A stretch of DNA of 64,000 nucleotides, taken from positions 1 to 64,000 of the forward strand of contig WRMB01000010.1 in the NCBI GenBank assembly GCA_009777345.1, written 5' to 3'. Under the pieces are notes generated by a model. It was not told the origin of the DNA. It saw only the letters and a list, made by a program, of their open reading frames with translations, and did not search any database. Shown piece after piece: positions 1 to 10,206 of the stretch (position 1 is its first letter; every line of letters starts with the position of its first letter). Source of the stretch: Micrococcales bacterium (GTDB lineage Bacteria > Actinomycetota > Actinomycetes > Actinomycetales > Cellulomonadaceae). Both the position numbers and the translations under genes were made by a program.

Positions 1-5
1 CGGGG

Positions 6-1487
6 GTGGCCGGCGGGGCCGGGAGCCGGGGGGTCGTCGGCCGGGAGGCCGCCGGTGCGCCGGTCCGCTGGACCGCGCGTCGGCCCTGGGGCGGTCCCAC
101 GGGGTCCCCCCCCGCCGACGGTTCGGCGGCGGCCACCGTGGCCGACGGTACCGCGGCCGGGCCGGTCGGCACGGCCAGGGGCACGGTGCTGTTCGCGGGG
201 CCGGGAGGCTCGGCGGTCCTGGCCGACCCGGCGACGAAGACGGTCGAGATCCGCGACGCCCAGGCCCGCACCGTCGGCCAGGTCGTGGCCGACGGTTCGG
301 CGGGACCGCTGGTCGCGATCAGCGCCAGCACCCTCGTGTGGGTCCGGGCGGGGGCCAGCGGCGACGAGGTCGTCTCGGCTGCGCTGCCGACGGTGCCGGT
401 CGTCAGCGGCCTGGGGTTCGTGCCGATCACCCCGGTGCGGGCGCTGGACACCCGGACGGTGAACCAGCCGCTGGGTGCTGGTGCGGTGCGGGAGGTGCCG
501 CTGGCAGGCGTGGTGCCTCCGGAGGCCAAGGCGGTGGCGCTGAACGTGACGGCGGTGGGCGCGTCGGCGTCGACGTTCCTGCGGGTGTGGCCGACGGGCC
601 AGACGATGCCCGGGACGTCGAACCTCAACGTCACGCGGGACAGCACGGCCGCCGTTGCCGTGGTCTCGGCGCTGGGCACCGACCGGAAGGTCTCGGTCCG
701 CAACAACACCGGGTCGGTGCACCTGGTGGTGGACGTGACCGGGTACTACGTGTCGTCGGGGGGTGCGGGGTTCAGCCCGCTGGCGTCGTCGGCCCGGCTG
801 TACGACAGCCGGACCTCCGGCGGGCACGCGTCCATGAGCACCCGACGGCTGCAGGTGGCCGGGCGGGCGGGGATACCCTCGGACGCCACGGCCGTGATGG
901 TCAACGTGACGGCGGCGGGGGCGCAGGGACCGGGACATATCTCGGTGGTGCCAGCCGGTGGCGACGTGCACGGTACGTCGTCGGTCAACCTCTGGCCGGG
1001 TGCCGACGTGGCCAACCGGGCGACGGTGCCGCTGTCCGGCGGCCAGATCGACGTCTACCTGCACGCTGGGCCGTCCGGGGTGATCGTCGACGTGGTGGGC
1101 TGGTACGGGCCGTCCGGTCAGCTGCGGCTGACACCGGTGGTACCGCAACGGGTGGTCGACACCCGGGACGCCGCCCTGTCGCCCGGTGGTCCGGTCGGGC
1201 AAGGGCAGACGCGCACGCTGTCGGTCCGGGACGCGATCGTCACCGACCAGGTGCCCAGGGCGGCACTGGTGACGCTGACCGCGACGCAGCAGACGGCGGT
1301 CGCGACCCACCTGAAGGTGGGGGCGGCTGGTCAGGCGCTGCCTGTGACGTCGGACCTGAACACCGGGGCGGGCCGGGACCAGGCGGCGCTGGCGCTCATG
1401 GTCTGGAACTCCGCGGGTGCGTCAGTGGTGTACAACAACACCGGCTCGACTCATGTGGTCGTCGACGTCGTCGCTGTGTTCCACTGA
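6..1487 (+). CDS. Secreted/cell-surface protein with three 'LDTR...VDVTGYY' modules; 5' end probably cut by the window edge
   Basis: 493-aa ORF; modules start FVPITPVRALDTR, FSPLASSARLYDSR, LTPVVPQRVVDTR; no signal peptide visible, so N-terminus likely lies upstream. Confidence 0.75.
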   Translation: MAGGAGSRGVVGREAAGAPVRWTARRPWGGPTGSPPADGSAAATVADGTAAGPVGTARGTVLFAGPGGSAVLADPATKTVEIRDAQARTVGQVVADGSAGPLVAISASTLVWVRAGASGDEVVSAALPTVPVVSGLGFVPITPVRALDTRTVNQPLGAGAVREVPLAGVVPPEAKAVALNVTAVGASASTFLRVWPTGQTMPGTSNLNVTRDSTAAVAVVSALGTDRKVSVRNNTGSVHLVVDVTGYYVSSGGAGFSPLASSARLYDSRTSGGHASMSTRRLQVAGRAGIPSDATAVMVNVTAAGAQGPGHISVVPAGGDVHGTSSVNLWPGADVANRATVPLSGGQIDVYLHAGPSGVIVDVVGWYGPSGQLRLTPVVPQRVVDTRDAALSPGGPVGQGQTRTLSVRDAIVTDQVPRAALVTLTATQQTAVATHLKVGAAGQALPVTSDLNTGAGRDQAALALMVWNSAGASVVYNNTGSTHVVVDVVAVFH

Positions 1488-1599
1488 AGGTACGGAGAAC
1501 CGGTCCCATGGTCTGCCTTTCCTCCAGTAGGCGAGCGCCCTGGTCGATAGACGGGACAGCAGGCATCCGGTACACCAGGACGATGCTGAGAGGCGGACG

Positions 1600-4350
1600 A
1601 TGACTGTGAACACGACGATCCGACGGGTACTGGTCGTCGGCACGGTGCTGGCGGTCGGGGTGTGGCCGCTTCCGGCGGCAGGTGGGTCGGCGGTGCCGGT
1701 CGGTGCTGAGACCGCAGTCCTCGTGGAGACCGATCCTGTGGCTGCCGCGGCCGATCCGGTACAGGTCGACGAGCTCGTGGTGGAGGTCGACGACCCGAAG
1801 GCAGGTTCGACGACCGGCGGTCCGACCGTCGACCCGGTCGACGACGACACCGTGGTGGCCGACCGGGCGCTGGCCGGTGGTCGGGTGGCGACCGAGGTGG
1901 TCGACACCACCGACCACCAGACCGTCGGCGTCACGTGGCCGCAGTCCGAGCCGGGGGCCGGTCTCGCCCTCCAGATGAGGAGCCGGACGGGCGGCACGTG
2001 GAGCGAGTGGACCCCGATGCCGGTCTCCGACCTGGCGCCCGACGAGGGCACGGCCGACGCCCTCCAGGCGCAGGCTCGGGCCGGGACCGACCCGGTGTGG
2101 ATCGGCGACGCCGACGCGGTCCAGCTGTCGGTGGTCGACTCGGCCGTCGACATAGCCGACGTCCGCCTGGCCGTGATCGGCTCCGAACCGCCGGACGCGT
2201 CTGGGGCAGGCGCACCGGCGGCGCCGTCGGCACCGGCCTCGCCCGGACCGGCGCCCGCGGACGGGTCGGCGTCGGCACAGCCCGCGGTCTGGACCGATCC
2301 GACCGCGGCTCGACCGGCCCTGGCCGTACCGACGGTGGCGATGGCGACGGCCCCGACGCTGGTCACCCGGGCCCAGTGGGGCGCGGCCGCGCCGACCTGC
2401 GTGATGGACTCCGCGCCGCTGGTGGGTGCGGTGCTGCACCACACCGCCGGTTCGAACGCCTATGCCACGACCGCCGCGGCGATGCAGCAGATCCGTAACG
2501 ACCAGCGGTACCACCAGCAGTCACGCGGCTGGTGCGACCTGGGGTACAACTTCGTCGTCGACAAGTGGGGCAACATCTACGAGGGCCGCGCCGGGTCGCT
2601 GACCTCGTCGGTGATCGGCGTGCACTCTGGTGGTTTCAACACTGGGACGGTCGGTGTCTCGATGCTGGGCGACTACTCCTCGGTCACCCCGTCGCAGGCG
2701 GTGGTCAGCTCTGTGGCGCGGGTCGTCGGCTGGAAGCTCGGTGAGGCTGCGCTCGACCCGGCCAGCTCCATGTCGTACTACACCGGTGCGGGAGACAACT
2801 CCCGGTACCGCAACCAGACGGTGACGCTGCCCCGGGTGTTCGGGCACCGTGACGTGGCGTACACCGCCTGCCCTGGTACGAGCGGCCACGCGATCCTGCC
2901 TGCGGTGCGCCTGCTCGCCCGTGACTCTTCCGGGCCGATCTTCGTCAGCCCGACCCTGAACCGCACGTCGCTACCGATCGACGGGTCGGTGACGGTCAGC
3001 ACGACGCCGACGGCCGCTGTCGACTGGACGCTGACGGTGACCGACGACCGTACCGGCGTGGTGATGTCCACCACTACCGGGCGCACCCTGCTGGGTGGCC
3101 TGTCGGCGACCTGGGACGGCCGCGGCCCGGCCGGTCCGGTGGGGCCGGGGCCCTTCCGGCTCACCCTGACCGGCAAGGGTGTCGGTACCGGCCTGGCCGC
3201 GAACCGGTGGTCGACCGTGGTCCAGGTGACCGGTTCGCAGACCCCGGCGACGGTCGCCGCGGTGCCGCTGACCGGCGACCTGGGATTCGTCCCGGTGACT
3301 CCCGCCCGGCTGCTGGACACCCGGACGACCGGCCAGTCGCTGGGCCAGGGCTCTCGGCTGGACCTGAAGGTGGCCGGGGTGAGAGGGGTGCCGGCGGACG
3401 CCAAGGCCGTGGCGCTCAACGTGACCGCGGTGCACGCCTCGATCCCGACGTTCATACGCGCCTGGCCCGCCGGTGCGGCCGATCCGGGAACGTCGATGCT
3501 CAACGTCGATCCCTCGGCGACGACCGCGGCGGCGACGGTGGTCGGCGTGGGTGGCGAGGGCAAGGTGAGCCTGCGCAACAACGCCGGTTCGGTCCACCTG
3601 ATCGTCGACGTCACGGGGTACTACGCCGCCGGTTCGGGTGAGAAGTTCACGCCGCTGGACAGGGCCTACCGGCTGATGGACACCCGCACCGATGCCGGCC
3701 TGGCGCACGGTCAGACCCGTCGGGTCGCGGTCGCGGCGGCAGGGGTGCCGACGAACGCGACTGCCGTGGTGGTGAACGTGACCTCAGCCGCGGCCCGGGG
3801 CAGCGGACACCTGGTGGTGGTGCCCGCGGGCGGTGACACCACCGCTACGTCGGTGGTGAACCACCGGGTCGGGGGCGATGTGGCCAACCGGGCGACGGTA
3901 CCGCTGTCCAACGGCCAGATCGACGTCTACCTGCACGGGGGGCCGGCCGGGGTGGTCGTCGACGTGGTCGGCTGGTACGGGCCGTCCGGTAAGTACCGGC
4001 TGACCCCGCTGGTGCCGCAACGGGTCGTGGACACCCGGGTGTCAGGCACGCCGCTGCGGGGCGGAGAGGCTCGAACCCTGGCCGTCCGCGGCGCCATCAC
4101 GACCAGCGGCACTCCGGCTGCGGCGCTGGCCACCATCACCGCGACGCAGCAGACAGCGCCAGCCACCTACCTGACCGTCGGCGCCGCAGGAATGTCGGTG
4201 CCGCCGTCGACGTCGGACCTCAACACAGGCGCCGGTCGCGACCAGGCCGCGCTCGCGGTGCTGGTCTGGGACTCCGCGGGCCGGTCCGTGGTGTACAACA
4301 ACGTGGGTTCGACCCACCTGGTCGTCGACGTCAACGCCGTGTTCAGGTGA
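1600..4350 (+). CDS. N-acetylmuramoyl-L-alanine amidase (PGRP/amidase_2-like) with three C-terminal LDTR modules
   Basis: signal peptide-like N-terminus; amidase region LVGAVLHHTAGSNAY...YNFVVDKWGNIYEGRAG...GHRDVAYTACPG; C-terminal modules paralogous to the preceding ORF. Confidence 0.9.
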   Translation: MTVNTTIRRVLVVGTVLAVGVWPLPAAGGSAVPVGAETAVLVETDPVAAAADPVQVDELVVEVDDPKAGSTTGGPTVDPVDDDTVVADRALAGGRVATEVVDTTDHQTVGVTWPQSEPGAGLALQMRSRTGGTWSEWTPMPVSDLAPDEGTADALQAQARAGTDPVWIGDADAVQLSVVDSAVDIADVRLAVIGSEPPDASGAGAPAAPSAPASPGPAPADGSASAQPAVWTDPTAARPALAVPTVAMATAPTLVTRAQWGAAAPTCVMDSAPLVGAVLHHTAGSNAYATTAAAMQQIRNDQRYHQQSRGWCDLGYNFVVDKWGNIYEGRAGSLTSSVIGVHSGGFNTGTVGVSMLGDYSSVTPSQAVVSSVARVVGWKLGEAALDPASSMSYYTGAGDNSRYRNQTVTLPRVFGHRDVAYTACPGTSGHAILPAVRLLARDSSGPIFVSPTLNRTSLPIDGSVTVSTTPTAAVDWTLTVTDDRTGVVMSTTTGRTLLGGLSATWDGRGPAGPVGPGPFRLTLTGKGVGTGLAANRWSTVVQVTGSQTPATVAAVPLTGDLGFVPVTPARLLDTRTTGQSLGQGSRLDLKVAGVRGVPADAKAVALNVTAVHASIPTFIRAWPAGAADPGTSMLNVDPSATTAAATVVGVGGEGKVSLRNNAGSVHLIVDVTGYYAAGSGEKFTPLDRAYRLMDTRTDAGLAHGQTRRVAVAAAGVPTNATAVVVNVTSAAARGSGHLVVVPAGGDTTATSVVNHRVGGDVANRATVPLSNGQIDVYLHGGPAGVVVDVVGWYGPSGKYRLTPLVPQRVVDTRVSGTPLRGGEARTLAVRGAITTSGTPAAALATITATQQTAPATYLTVGAAGMSVPPSTSDLNTGAGRDQAALAVLVWDSAGRSVVYNNVGSTHLVVDVNAVFR

Positions 4351-4539
4351 GCGTCCGGCACGGGTCTCGCGATCGTCGGTCGCTGCGTGCTGCACGGATT
4401 CGGTGCGGAGCAGCGGTGCAGGGCTGACGAAGGCGCAGTCCTGAGGTGGACCTGCTGGGAGCACCGTACGCGTCTGGGCGCCTGAACTTCAGTTGTGACA
4501 TGTGCTGTCTTAAGTCATGAACTCTGCAGGACCAGAGTC

Positions 4540-4569
4540 TTGAGAACCGCGGCAACGAGCGACTAGTCT
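4540..4569 (+). promoter_or_regulatory. candidate sigma70-like promoter TTGAGA-18-TAGTCT upstream of the NlpC/P60-like gene
   Basis: TTGAGA 4540-4545, 18-nt spacer, TAGTCT 4564-4569; ~45 nt before ATG 4615. Confidence 0.45.
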
Positions 4570-4614
4570 GTTTCTTACCGGTCAGATCATGACTGGTTCG
4601 AGATCGGAGAGCAG

Positions 4615-5622
4615 ATGAACGAGTTGGTTGTTGGTCGCCGACCGCGATCAAGACGGGTTGTCGCCAGGAGACCGCATCGCAGCCACCCCCGGGTGGCTCA
4701 CCTGTGGGCCGTGACCGCATCGCTCGCGCTCGTAGCGACGATCGTCGCACCGAGCGCGGAGGCGGCCTCGTCTCAGGGCGGACCGATCGTCCGTTCCGAG
4801 GTCGTCGCTCGTGGGCAGAACTGGGTAGACCGAGCCGTTCCGTACGGTGGGTCGTATGCCACTGATATAGAAGGGGCGCATACCTACCGGCAGGACTGCT
4901 CGGGATTCGTCTCGATGGCCTGGCACCTGACGACGTCCTTGTCCACCAGCACCCTGTCGGCCGTGTCGACCCAGATATCTTACGACCAGCTCCAACCGGG
5001 CGACGCTTTGAATAAATCTGGCGATCACGTTCGTCTCTTCGTGGGGTGGGTAGACTCTGGGCGAACGACGATAAGAACCATGGAAGAGACCCCTAGCAGA
5101 GGCGCGGTGGTCGCGACCTACAGCCGGTCGAACATGGTCAGCAAAGGTTATGTCGCGCTGCGTTACAACAATGTGGTAGACGACCCTGCGGGGTCAGGTT
5201 ACGGTGGCACTCTCCAGTTCGCCTCTTGGGTCGACGCCACTGGTGCGCTTCGTCTTTCGCACTGGACCGGGACCGCGTGGCAGCACGATAGCTTCAGCGG
5301 TCTCGCGGTCCGTCAGGGGACGAGCCCGTCGTCCTACCGTGGCGCTGATGGTACGCAGTGGATCTCGTGGGTCGATTCTGCTGGGGTTCTGCGGTTGTCG
5401 CACTGGACTGGGTCGGTGTGGCAGCACGACAACCTGGGTTCGCAGGTGGCGGTGGACAGCAGCCCGAGCGCGTTCGCCGATCCGGGCGGTCATCCTAATA
5501 TCGTCTGGGTGGACGCTGCTGGGGTTCTGCGGTTGACGCGCTGGACGGGTACTGCCTGGCAGGTCGACAACTTCGGCCTGGCTGTCATGAGCGGGAGCAG
5601 TCCGAGCGCCTATCTCGGCTGA
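4615..5622 (+). CDS. Secreted NlpC/P60-like hydrolase with C-terminal 'SWVDxxGxLRLxxWTGxxWQxDN' repeats
   Basis: signal peptide-like N-terminus; Cys region YRQDCSGFVSMAWHL; about three repeats, last one ends abruptly at SGSSPSAYLG*. Confidence 0.75.
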   Translation: MNELVVGRRPRSRRVVARRPHRSHPRVAHLWAVTASLALVATIVAPSAEAASSQGGPIVRSEVVARGQNWVDRAVPYGGSYATDIEGAHTYRQDCSGFVSMAWHLTTSLSTSTLSAVSTQISYDQLQPGDALNKSGDHVRLFVGWVDSGRTTIRTMEETPSRGAVVATYSRSNMVSKGYVALRYNNVVDDPAGSGYGGTLQFASWVDATGALRLSHWTGTAWQHDSFSGLAVRQGTSPSSYRGADGTQWISWVDSAGVLRLSHWTGSVWQHDNLGSQVAVDSSPSAFADPGGHPNIVWVDAAGVLRLTRWTGTAWQVDNFGLAVMSGSSPSAYLG

Positions 5623-5751
5623 GCAGTCTCCAGGCGGTCCAGGTCAGGGTGGTGGTCTGCTGTCACGTCGGCGGGCCACCACCTCGGCATGGCACCATGG
5701 CACGCGAACGGGAATGGTCGGCTCGGGCAGGGGTCGAGTGCGTCGACCGGC

Positions 5752-6654
5752 TCACAGACGGCCGAGACGACCTCGTAGGGCGTCGCGGACGGCCCGGCCC
5801 ATCAGCCGGGCTCGTGTCCACCGCGGCGGTACCAGGGCCAGGTAGTAGACGATGTACCGGCTGATCCAGGCCAGGTAGCCGAAGCGCCAGCGGGTCGGCA
5901 TGGCGCGTCCTCGGACGAGCCACAAGGTGTTACGCACGGTGTAGTAGTTGCGGACCGTGTGCTGGATGTGGACGTCGCGGGACCGCCAGAGCACCCGCCG
6001 GGTGGCGTCGCCCAGCTGGTGCTCCAGGCGGGCCCCGACGACCACGCCCACCCGCCAGCCGTGCCGTCGGGCCCGCAGCCCCCACTCCAGGTCTACGTGG
6101 TCGATGAACAGGTCTTCGTCCATGCCGCCGATATCGTCGACCACGCGCAGGTCGATCAGGCAGCCGGAGGCGAGCAGGAAGGCGACGTCGACCACCGTCC
6201 CCTCGGTGCGGGGCAGGTCCCGGATGCGGCGGGGGCCGCTGCCCTGGTCGGTGAAGACCAGCGGGGCCTGCGGCGTGCGGGCGTCGACGGCGACCGGGCC
6301 GACCGCGCCGAGGCGGCCGGTGGCGTCCTCGTCGAGAGCGGCGAGCAGCCGGGCGACCATATCGGGTGCGGGTCCGGAGTCGTCGTCGGAGAGCAGGACG
6401 TGCGTCGCCCCGTCGGCCCGCGCCCGGTCGATGCCCCGGTTCTGGGCCGCCGCGATGCCGAGGTTGTCGCCCAGCGGGACGACGGTGCCGCGGTGGTCGA
6501 GGACCTGGTCGAGCCGGGCCAGGGTGTCGGCGTCGCTGCCGTTGTCCATCACCAGGAGGTCGTCGACCTGGGGAGCCAGGGCGTCGACGAGCCGTCCGAC
6601 CTGGTCGGTGTCGGGATGGTAGGTGACGACGACCGCCACCACGCGGGCCGCCAC
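5752..6654 (-). CDS. Glycosyltransferase family 2, rhamnosyltransferase-like
   Basis: VVAVVVTYHPD...LLVMDNGSD...VLLSDDDSGPAPDMV; next to rmlC/rmlD. Confidence 0.85.
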   Translation of the reverse strand: MAARVVAVVVTYHPDTDQVGRLVDALAPQVDDLLVMDNGSDADTLARLDQVLDHRGTVVPLGDNLGIAAAQNRGIDRARADGATHVLLSDDDSGPAPDMVARLLAALDEDATGRLGAVGPVAVDARTPQAPLVFTDQGSGPRRIRDLPRTEGTVVDVAFLLASGCLIDLRVVDDIGGMDEDLFIDHVDLEWGLRARRHGWRVGVVVGARLEHQLGDATRRVLWRSRDVHIQHTVRNYYTVRNTLWLVRGRAMPTRWRFGYLAWISRYIVYYLALVPPRWTRARLMGRAVRDALRGRLGRL

Positions 6655-6656
6655 GG

Positions 6657-7274
6657 TCAGCGACCGGCGTAGGGGGCGCAGACCTCCCAGGTGGGCAGCA
6701 GGCCCGCGGCCCGCGCCTCGGCCAGCGACGGGGCCGCCTCGTCCTTGGCCGACAGCAGCGGTGCCACCGGGTTCCCCGCCCGGTCCGCGGTCGGCCAGAC
6801 GATGCCCAGGTCGGGGTCGAGAGGGTTTACCCCGTGCTCACGTTCCGGTGCGTAGCCGGTAGAGCAGAGATAGGCCACCGTGGCGCCGTCGCCGAGCGAC
6901 ATGAACGCGTGGCCGAGCCCCTCGGCCAGGTAGACGGCCCGCCGGTCGACGTCGTCGAGCAGCACCGTGTCCCACTGGCCGAAGGTCGGCGACCCGACCC
7001 GGATGTCGACGGCGACGTCCAGGACGGCACCGGCCATGCAGGTGACGTACTTGGCCTGGCCCGGAGGGACGTCGGCGAAGTGCACACCCCGGACGACGCC
7101 CGCCGCCGAGACCGACAGGTTGGCCTGTCTCAGGTCGAACCGGTGCCCGAGCGCGGCCTGGAAGTCCTCGTCGGTGAACCACTCCAGGAACGTGCCGCGC
7201 GGGTCCCGGAACTGTCGCGGTTCCAGCACCCAGGCTCCGGGCACACCAAGCTCGTGACGTTCCACCGTCGTCAT
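6657..7274 (-). CDS. rfbC: dTDP-4-dehydrorhamnose 3,5-epimerase
   Basis: PGAWVLEPRQFRDPRGTFLEWF...FDLRQANLSVSAAGVVRGVHF...GQAKYVTCMAGAVLDVAVDIRVGSPTFG. Confidence 0.95.
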   Translation of the reverse strand: MTTVERHELGVPGAWVLEPRQFRDPRGTFLEWFTDEDFQAALGHRFDLRQANLSVSAAGVVRGVHFADVPPGQAKYVTCMAGAVLDVAVDIRVGSPTFGQWDTVLLDDVDRRAVYLAEGLGHAFMSLGDGATVAYLCSTGYAPEREHGVNPLDPDLGIVWPTADRAGNPVAPLLSAKDEAAPSLAEARAAGLLPTWEVCAPYAGR

Positions 7275-7399
7275 CTCCTTCTGCCGCTGTTGTTCGGTTC
7301 ACCGGCTCAGCTCTCACGCTCGCAGCCACGGCGGCCTCTACCCTAGCCCTGACATGTGTTGGTCGACGGTGGTCTGGGACCACAGGCAGGAGCTGTGAC

Positions 7400-8248
7400 G
7401 TGCGGTGGTTGGTGGTCGGGGCCGAGGGCATGCTGGGTACGGACCTGATGCGGGTGGTCACCGCGGCCGGGCACGAGGCGGTGGGGGTCGACCGGGGGGA
7501 CGTCGACATCACGGTGCCCGGGTCGCTGGACCCGTGGCTGAGCGGCACCGGCGTGGTGGTCAACTGCGCCGCGTGGACGGCGGTCGACGCCGCCGAGGAC
7601 CACGAACCCGAGGCCTTCGCCGTCAACGCGGTCGGTGCGGCACTGACGGCCCGGGCCGCTGCCGCCGTCGGGGCACGGATGGTGCAGGTCTCGACGGACT
7701 ACGTGTTCGACGGCCAGGCCAGTGCGCCCTACGGCGAGGGCACCCCGATGCGGCCTCGTTCCGCCTACGGGCGGACCAAGGCGGCCGGCGAGTGGGCGGT
7801 GCGGGCGGAGGCCCGCGACTGCCTCGTCGTCCGTACGGCCTGGCTGTACGGTGCGCACGGACCGTGCTTCCCGCGCACTATCGCCCGGATCGCCGCCGAG
7901 CGCGGCGAGGTCGCCGTGGTGGACGACCAGACCGGTCAGCCGACCTGGACCGTCGACCTGGCCGACCTCGTGCTGCGGCTGGTCGACGCCGGGGCTCCCA
8001 GCGGCACCTACCACGGCACGTCCTCGGGACAGACGTCGTGGTTCGATCTCGCGCAGGCCGCGGTCGCCGCCGCGGGCCAGGACGCGGGCGTGGTCACCCC
8101 GACCACGTCGGAGCAGTTCGTCCGTCCGGCGCCGCGCCCGCAGTACTCGGTCCTGGGCCACGAGGCACTGGAGCGCATCGGTGTCGCGCCGATCGGCGAC
8201 TGGCGGACGCGGTGGCAGGCAGCCGCGGCGCAGGTGATGGGCCAGTGA
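7400..8248 (+). CDS. rfbD: dTDP-4-dehydrorhamnose reductase
   Basis: RWLVVGAEGMLGTDLMRVV...VNCAAWTAVDAAEDHE...VQVSTDYVFDG...YGRTKAAGE; GTG start. Confidence 0.95.
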   Translation: MRWLVVGAEGMLGTDLMRVVTAAGHEAVGVDRGDVDITVPGSLDPWLSGTGVVVNCAAWTAVDAAEDHEPEAFAVNAVGAALTARAAAAVGARMVQVSTDYVFDGQASAPYGEGTPMRPRSAYGRTKAAGEWAVRAEARDCLVVRTAWLYGAHGPCFPRTIARIAAERGEVAVVDDQTGQPTWTVDLADLVLRLVDAGAPSGTYHGTSSGQTSWFDLAQAAVAAAGQDAGVVTPTTSEQFVRPAPRPQYSVLGHEALERIGVAPIGDWRTRWQAAAAQVMGQ

Positions 8249-8260
8249 GGTGACGGACCG

Positions 8261-10078
8261 GTGAGCGGACCGCCTGTGCCCCCGGTGGCGACGGGGGTGG
8301 TGGGACGGCTGACCCGGCTGCTCGACGCCGGGCTGGACACGGCTGTCGCCTCGTTCGCGCTCTGGACGGTGGTGCACGCTCTCGCGCTGGTCGGTCTGCC
8401 GCTCGGCACGGCACTGGCGGTCTGGGGGCTCGGCACGGTCCTCGTGGCCTGGTGGCGGGCCCGGGGGCCGTGGCTCGCCAGCGGTGCCGAACCGGCCCGC
8501 GGTCCCGCGCTGGTCGCCCTGGCGGTGTCGGCAGGCGGGGCGGCGCTCTCGACGGTCCTGGTCCGACCGGACCTGGACGACGCGTTCTACATGGCCCGGG
8601 CCACCTGGACGGCCGATCACGGTGCCGTGCCGACCAGCGACTTCCTGTTCGGTGACGGCAGCTGGCCGGCGGTCTACTACGTCGACCCCGACTTCTCCGC
8701 GCTGGACTCCCTGCAGGGCGGTATCGCCTGGGCGTCGGGCACCGCCGCGGGGTCGGTGGCCTACCGTTGGTTCGTGCCGCTGGCCACTTTCGCGGCGGTG
8801 TGGGCCCTGTGGCGGCTGCTGCGCGCGTGGCAGGTCCGCCGTCCCGCGACCGGGCTGGTCCTGGCCCTGGTCATGCTGCTGTGGGGCGGGTACGCGCACG
8901 CCAGCTTCGGCAACCTGTTCCTGGGGCGTATCTGGCAGGGCAAGGTGGTGTTCGTCTCGCTGCTCGTGCCCTGTCTGTGGACGGTGTTCGCCTCGCTGTG
9001 GGCCAGGACGGACGACCCGTCGGACCGGCGCCAGGTGCGGTCGGCACTGGTCGTCCTGGCAGTGTGCGGCACCGCGGCCGTGGGTCTGAGCCAGACGGCC
9101 GTGTTCGTGGTGCCGCTGGCCGCCGTGGCCGCCGCGGTGCCGCTGGTCGTGCGACGGCGGTTCCGGCTGGCGGGGGTGCTGGTCGCCTCGGCGTCGGTGG
9201 TGCCCGTCGCGTCAGGTCTGGCGGTCTTCTTCTCGCCCGGGGGCGGGGAGAGCGGCTGGCAGCGAGACATCACGACACCGTGGACCATGGTCGTGGCCAG
9301 CCTCCCGGTCGGTGCGGTGGTCCTGGCCGCCGGGCTCGTCGTGCTGGTCGGCGGACGCTGGCCGAAGGTGGCCGTCCTGACCGCAGCGGACCAGCAGCGG
9401 GCGCTGGCGCTGGCGGTGGTCGTCGCAGCCCTGTTCACGCTGCCACCGCTCTTCGGCCTGGTCGAGGTCGTCGTCGGAGGTGACGCGATCGGCTGGCGGG
9501 TGGCCTGGGTGCTGCCGGTGCCCGCCCTCGTCGGCCTGCTCGCGAGCCTGCCACCGCCGCGACAGGCTACCGGTGTCCCGGCGCTGACCGCGATCGTCCC
9601 CACGGTCGCTGCCGCGACGGTGCTGGTCGTCGCGGGGCTCCCGCTGTGGTCGCCGACGAACGCGGCCCGCTTCGGGCCCGTGGGCGCGTGGAAGGTCGAA
9701 CCGGTCGATCTCGAGGTGGCCCGGTGGATCGTGGCCCAGCGTCCGGGCACCTTCCTGGCGGGGAACAGGCTCGCGGCTGCCACCAGCGTGGTCAGCTCTG
9801 AACCGCGGCCCGTCGGCAACCGGCTGGACTACATGGAGTCGCTGCACCAGGTCGACGGCGCTCGCGCCGAGCAGCGCATCGTGCTGCAGGAGTTCGCCGA
9901 CGGTCCCCACGGCCGCAGCCGGGAGGCGCTCCCGGCGGCTGGTCAGGCGCTCGACGACCTGGACGTCAGCCTGGCCTGTGTCGCCTGGGACGACGACCTG
10001 ACCCAGGAGCTGTTCGAGACGGCCGGATTCACCTCCGCGGTGACGGTCGGTCCGTGGGGGTGCTGGGTGCGGGAGTAG
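8261..10078 (+). CDS. Large polytopic membrane protein of envelope-polysaccharide locus, function unknown
   Basis: 605 aa, many hydrophobic segments; GTG start right after rfbD. Confidence 0.8.
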   Translation: MSGPPVPPVATGVVGRLTRLLDAGLDTAVASFALWTVVHALALVGLPLGTALAVWGLGTVLVAWWRARGPWLASGAEPARGPALVALAVSAGGAALSTVLVRPDLDDAFYMARATWTADHGAVPTSDFLFGDGSWPAVYYVDPDFSALDSLQGGIAWASGTAAGSVAYRWFVPLATFAAVWALWRLLRAWQVRRPATGLVLALVMLLWGGYAHASFGNLFLGRIWQGKVVFVSLLVPCLWTVFASLWARTDDPSDRRQVRSALVVLAVCGTAAVGLSQTAVFVVPLAAVAAAVPLVVRRRFRLAGVLVASASVVPVASGLAVFFSPGGGESGWQRDITTPWTMVVASLPVGAVVLAAGLVVLVGGRWPKVAVLTAADQQRALALAVVVAALFTLPPLFGLVEVVVGGDAIGWRVAWVLPVPALVGLLASLPPPRQATGVPALTAIVPTVAAATVLVVAGLPLWSPTNAARFGPVGAWKVEPVDLEVARWIVAQRPGTFLAGNRLAAATSVVSSEPRPVGNRLDYMESLHQVDGARAEQRIVLQEFADGPHGRSREALPAAGQALDDLDVSLACVAWDDDLTQELFETAGFTSAVTVGPWGCWVRE

Positions 10079-10206
10079 GGCGCGGTCGGCCCAGGAGTTC
10101 CATCGCAGCGTCGTACTCGGTGCAGTATCTCCCCGTAGGGTGATCGGAGGCCGACCAGCCTGGTCCCGTGCCTGCGTGAACCGCGACACCGAGAGAGGTC
10201 GTACGT

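Noticed and set aside
338-1603. 421-aa + ORF overlapping the first surface protein in another frame
   Set aside because: Gly/Arg-rich out-of-frame translation of a GC-rich gene; the annotated frame shows conserved modules.
4400-4614. Possible c-di-AMP (ydaO/yuaA) riboswitch upstream of the NlpC/P60-like gene
   Set aside because: Such riboswitches are common before actinobacterial wall hydrolases, but I could not find the conserved core motifs here; a covariance-model search would settle it.
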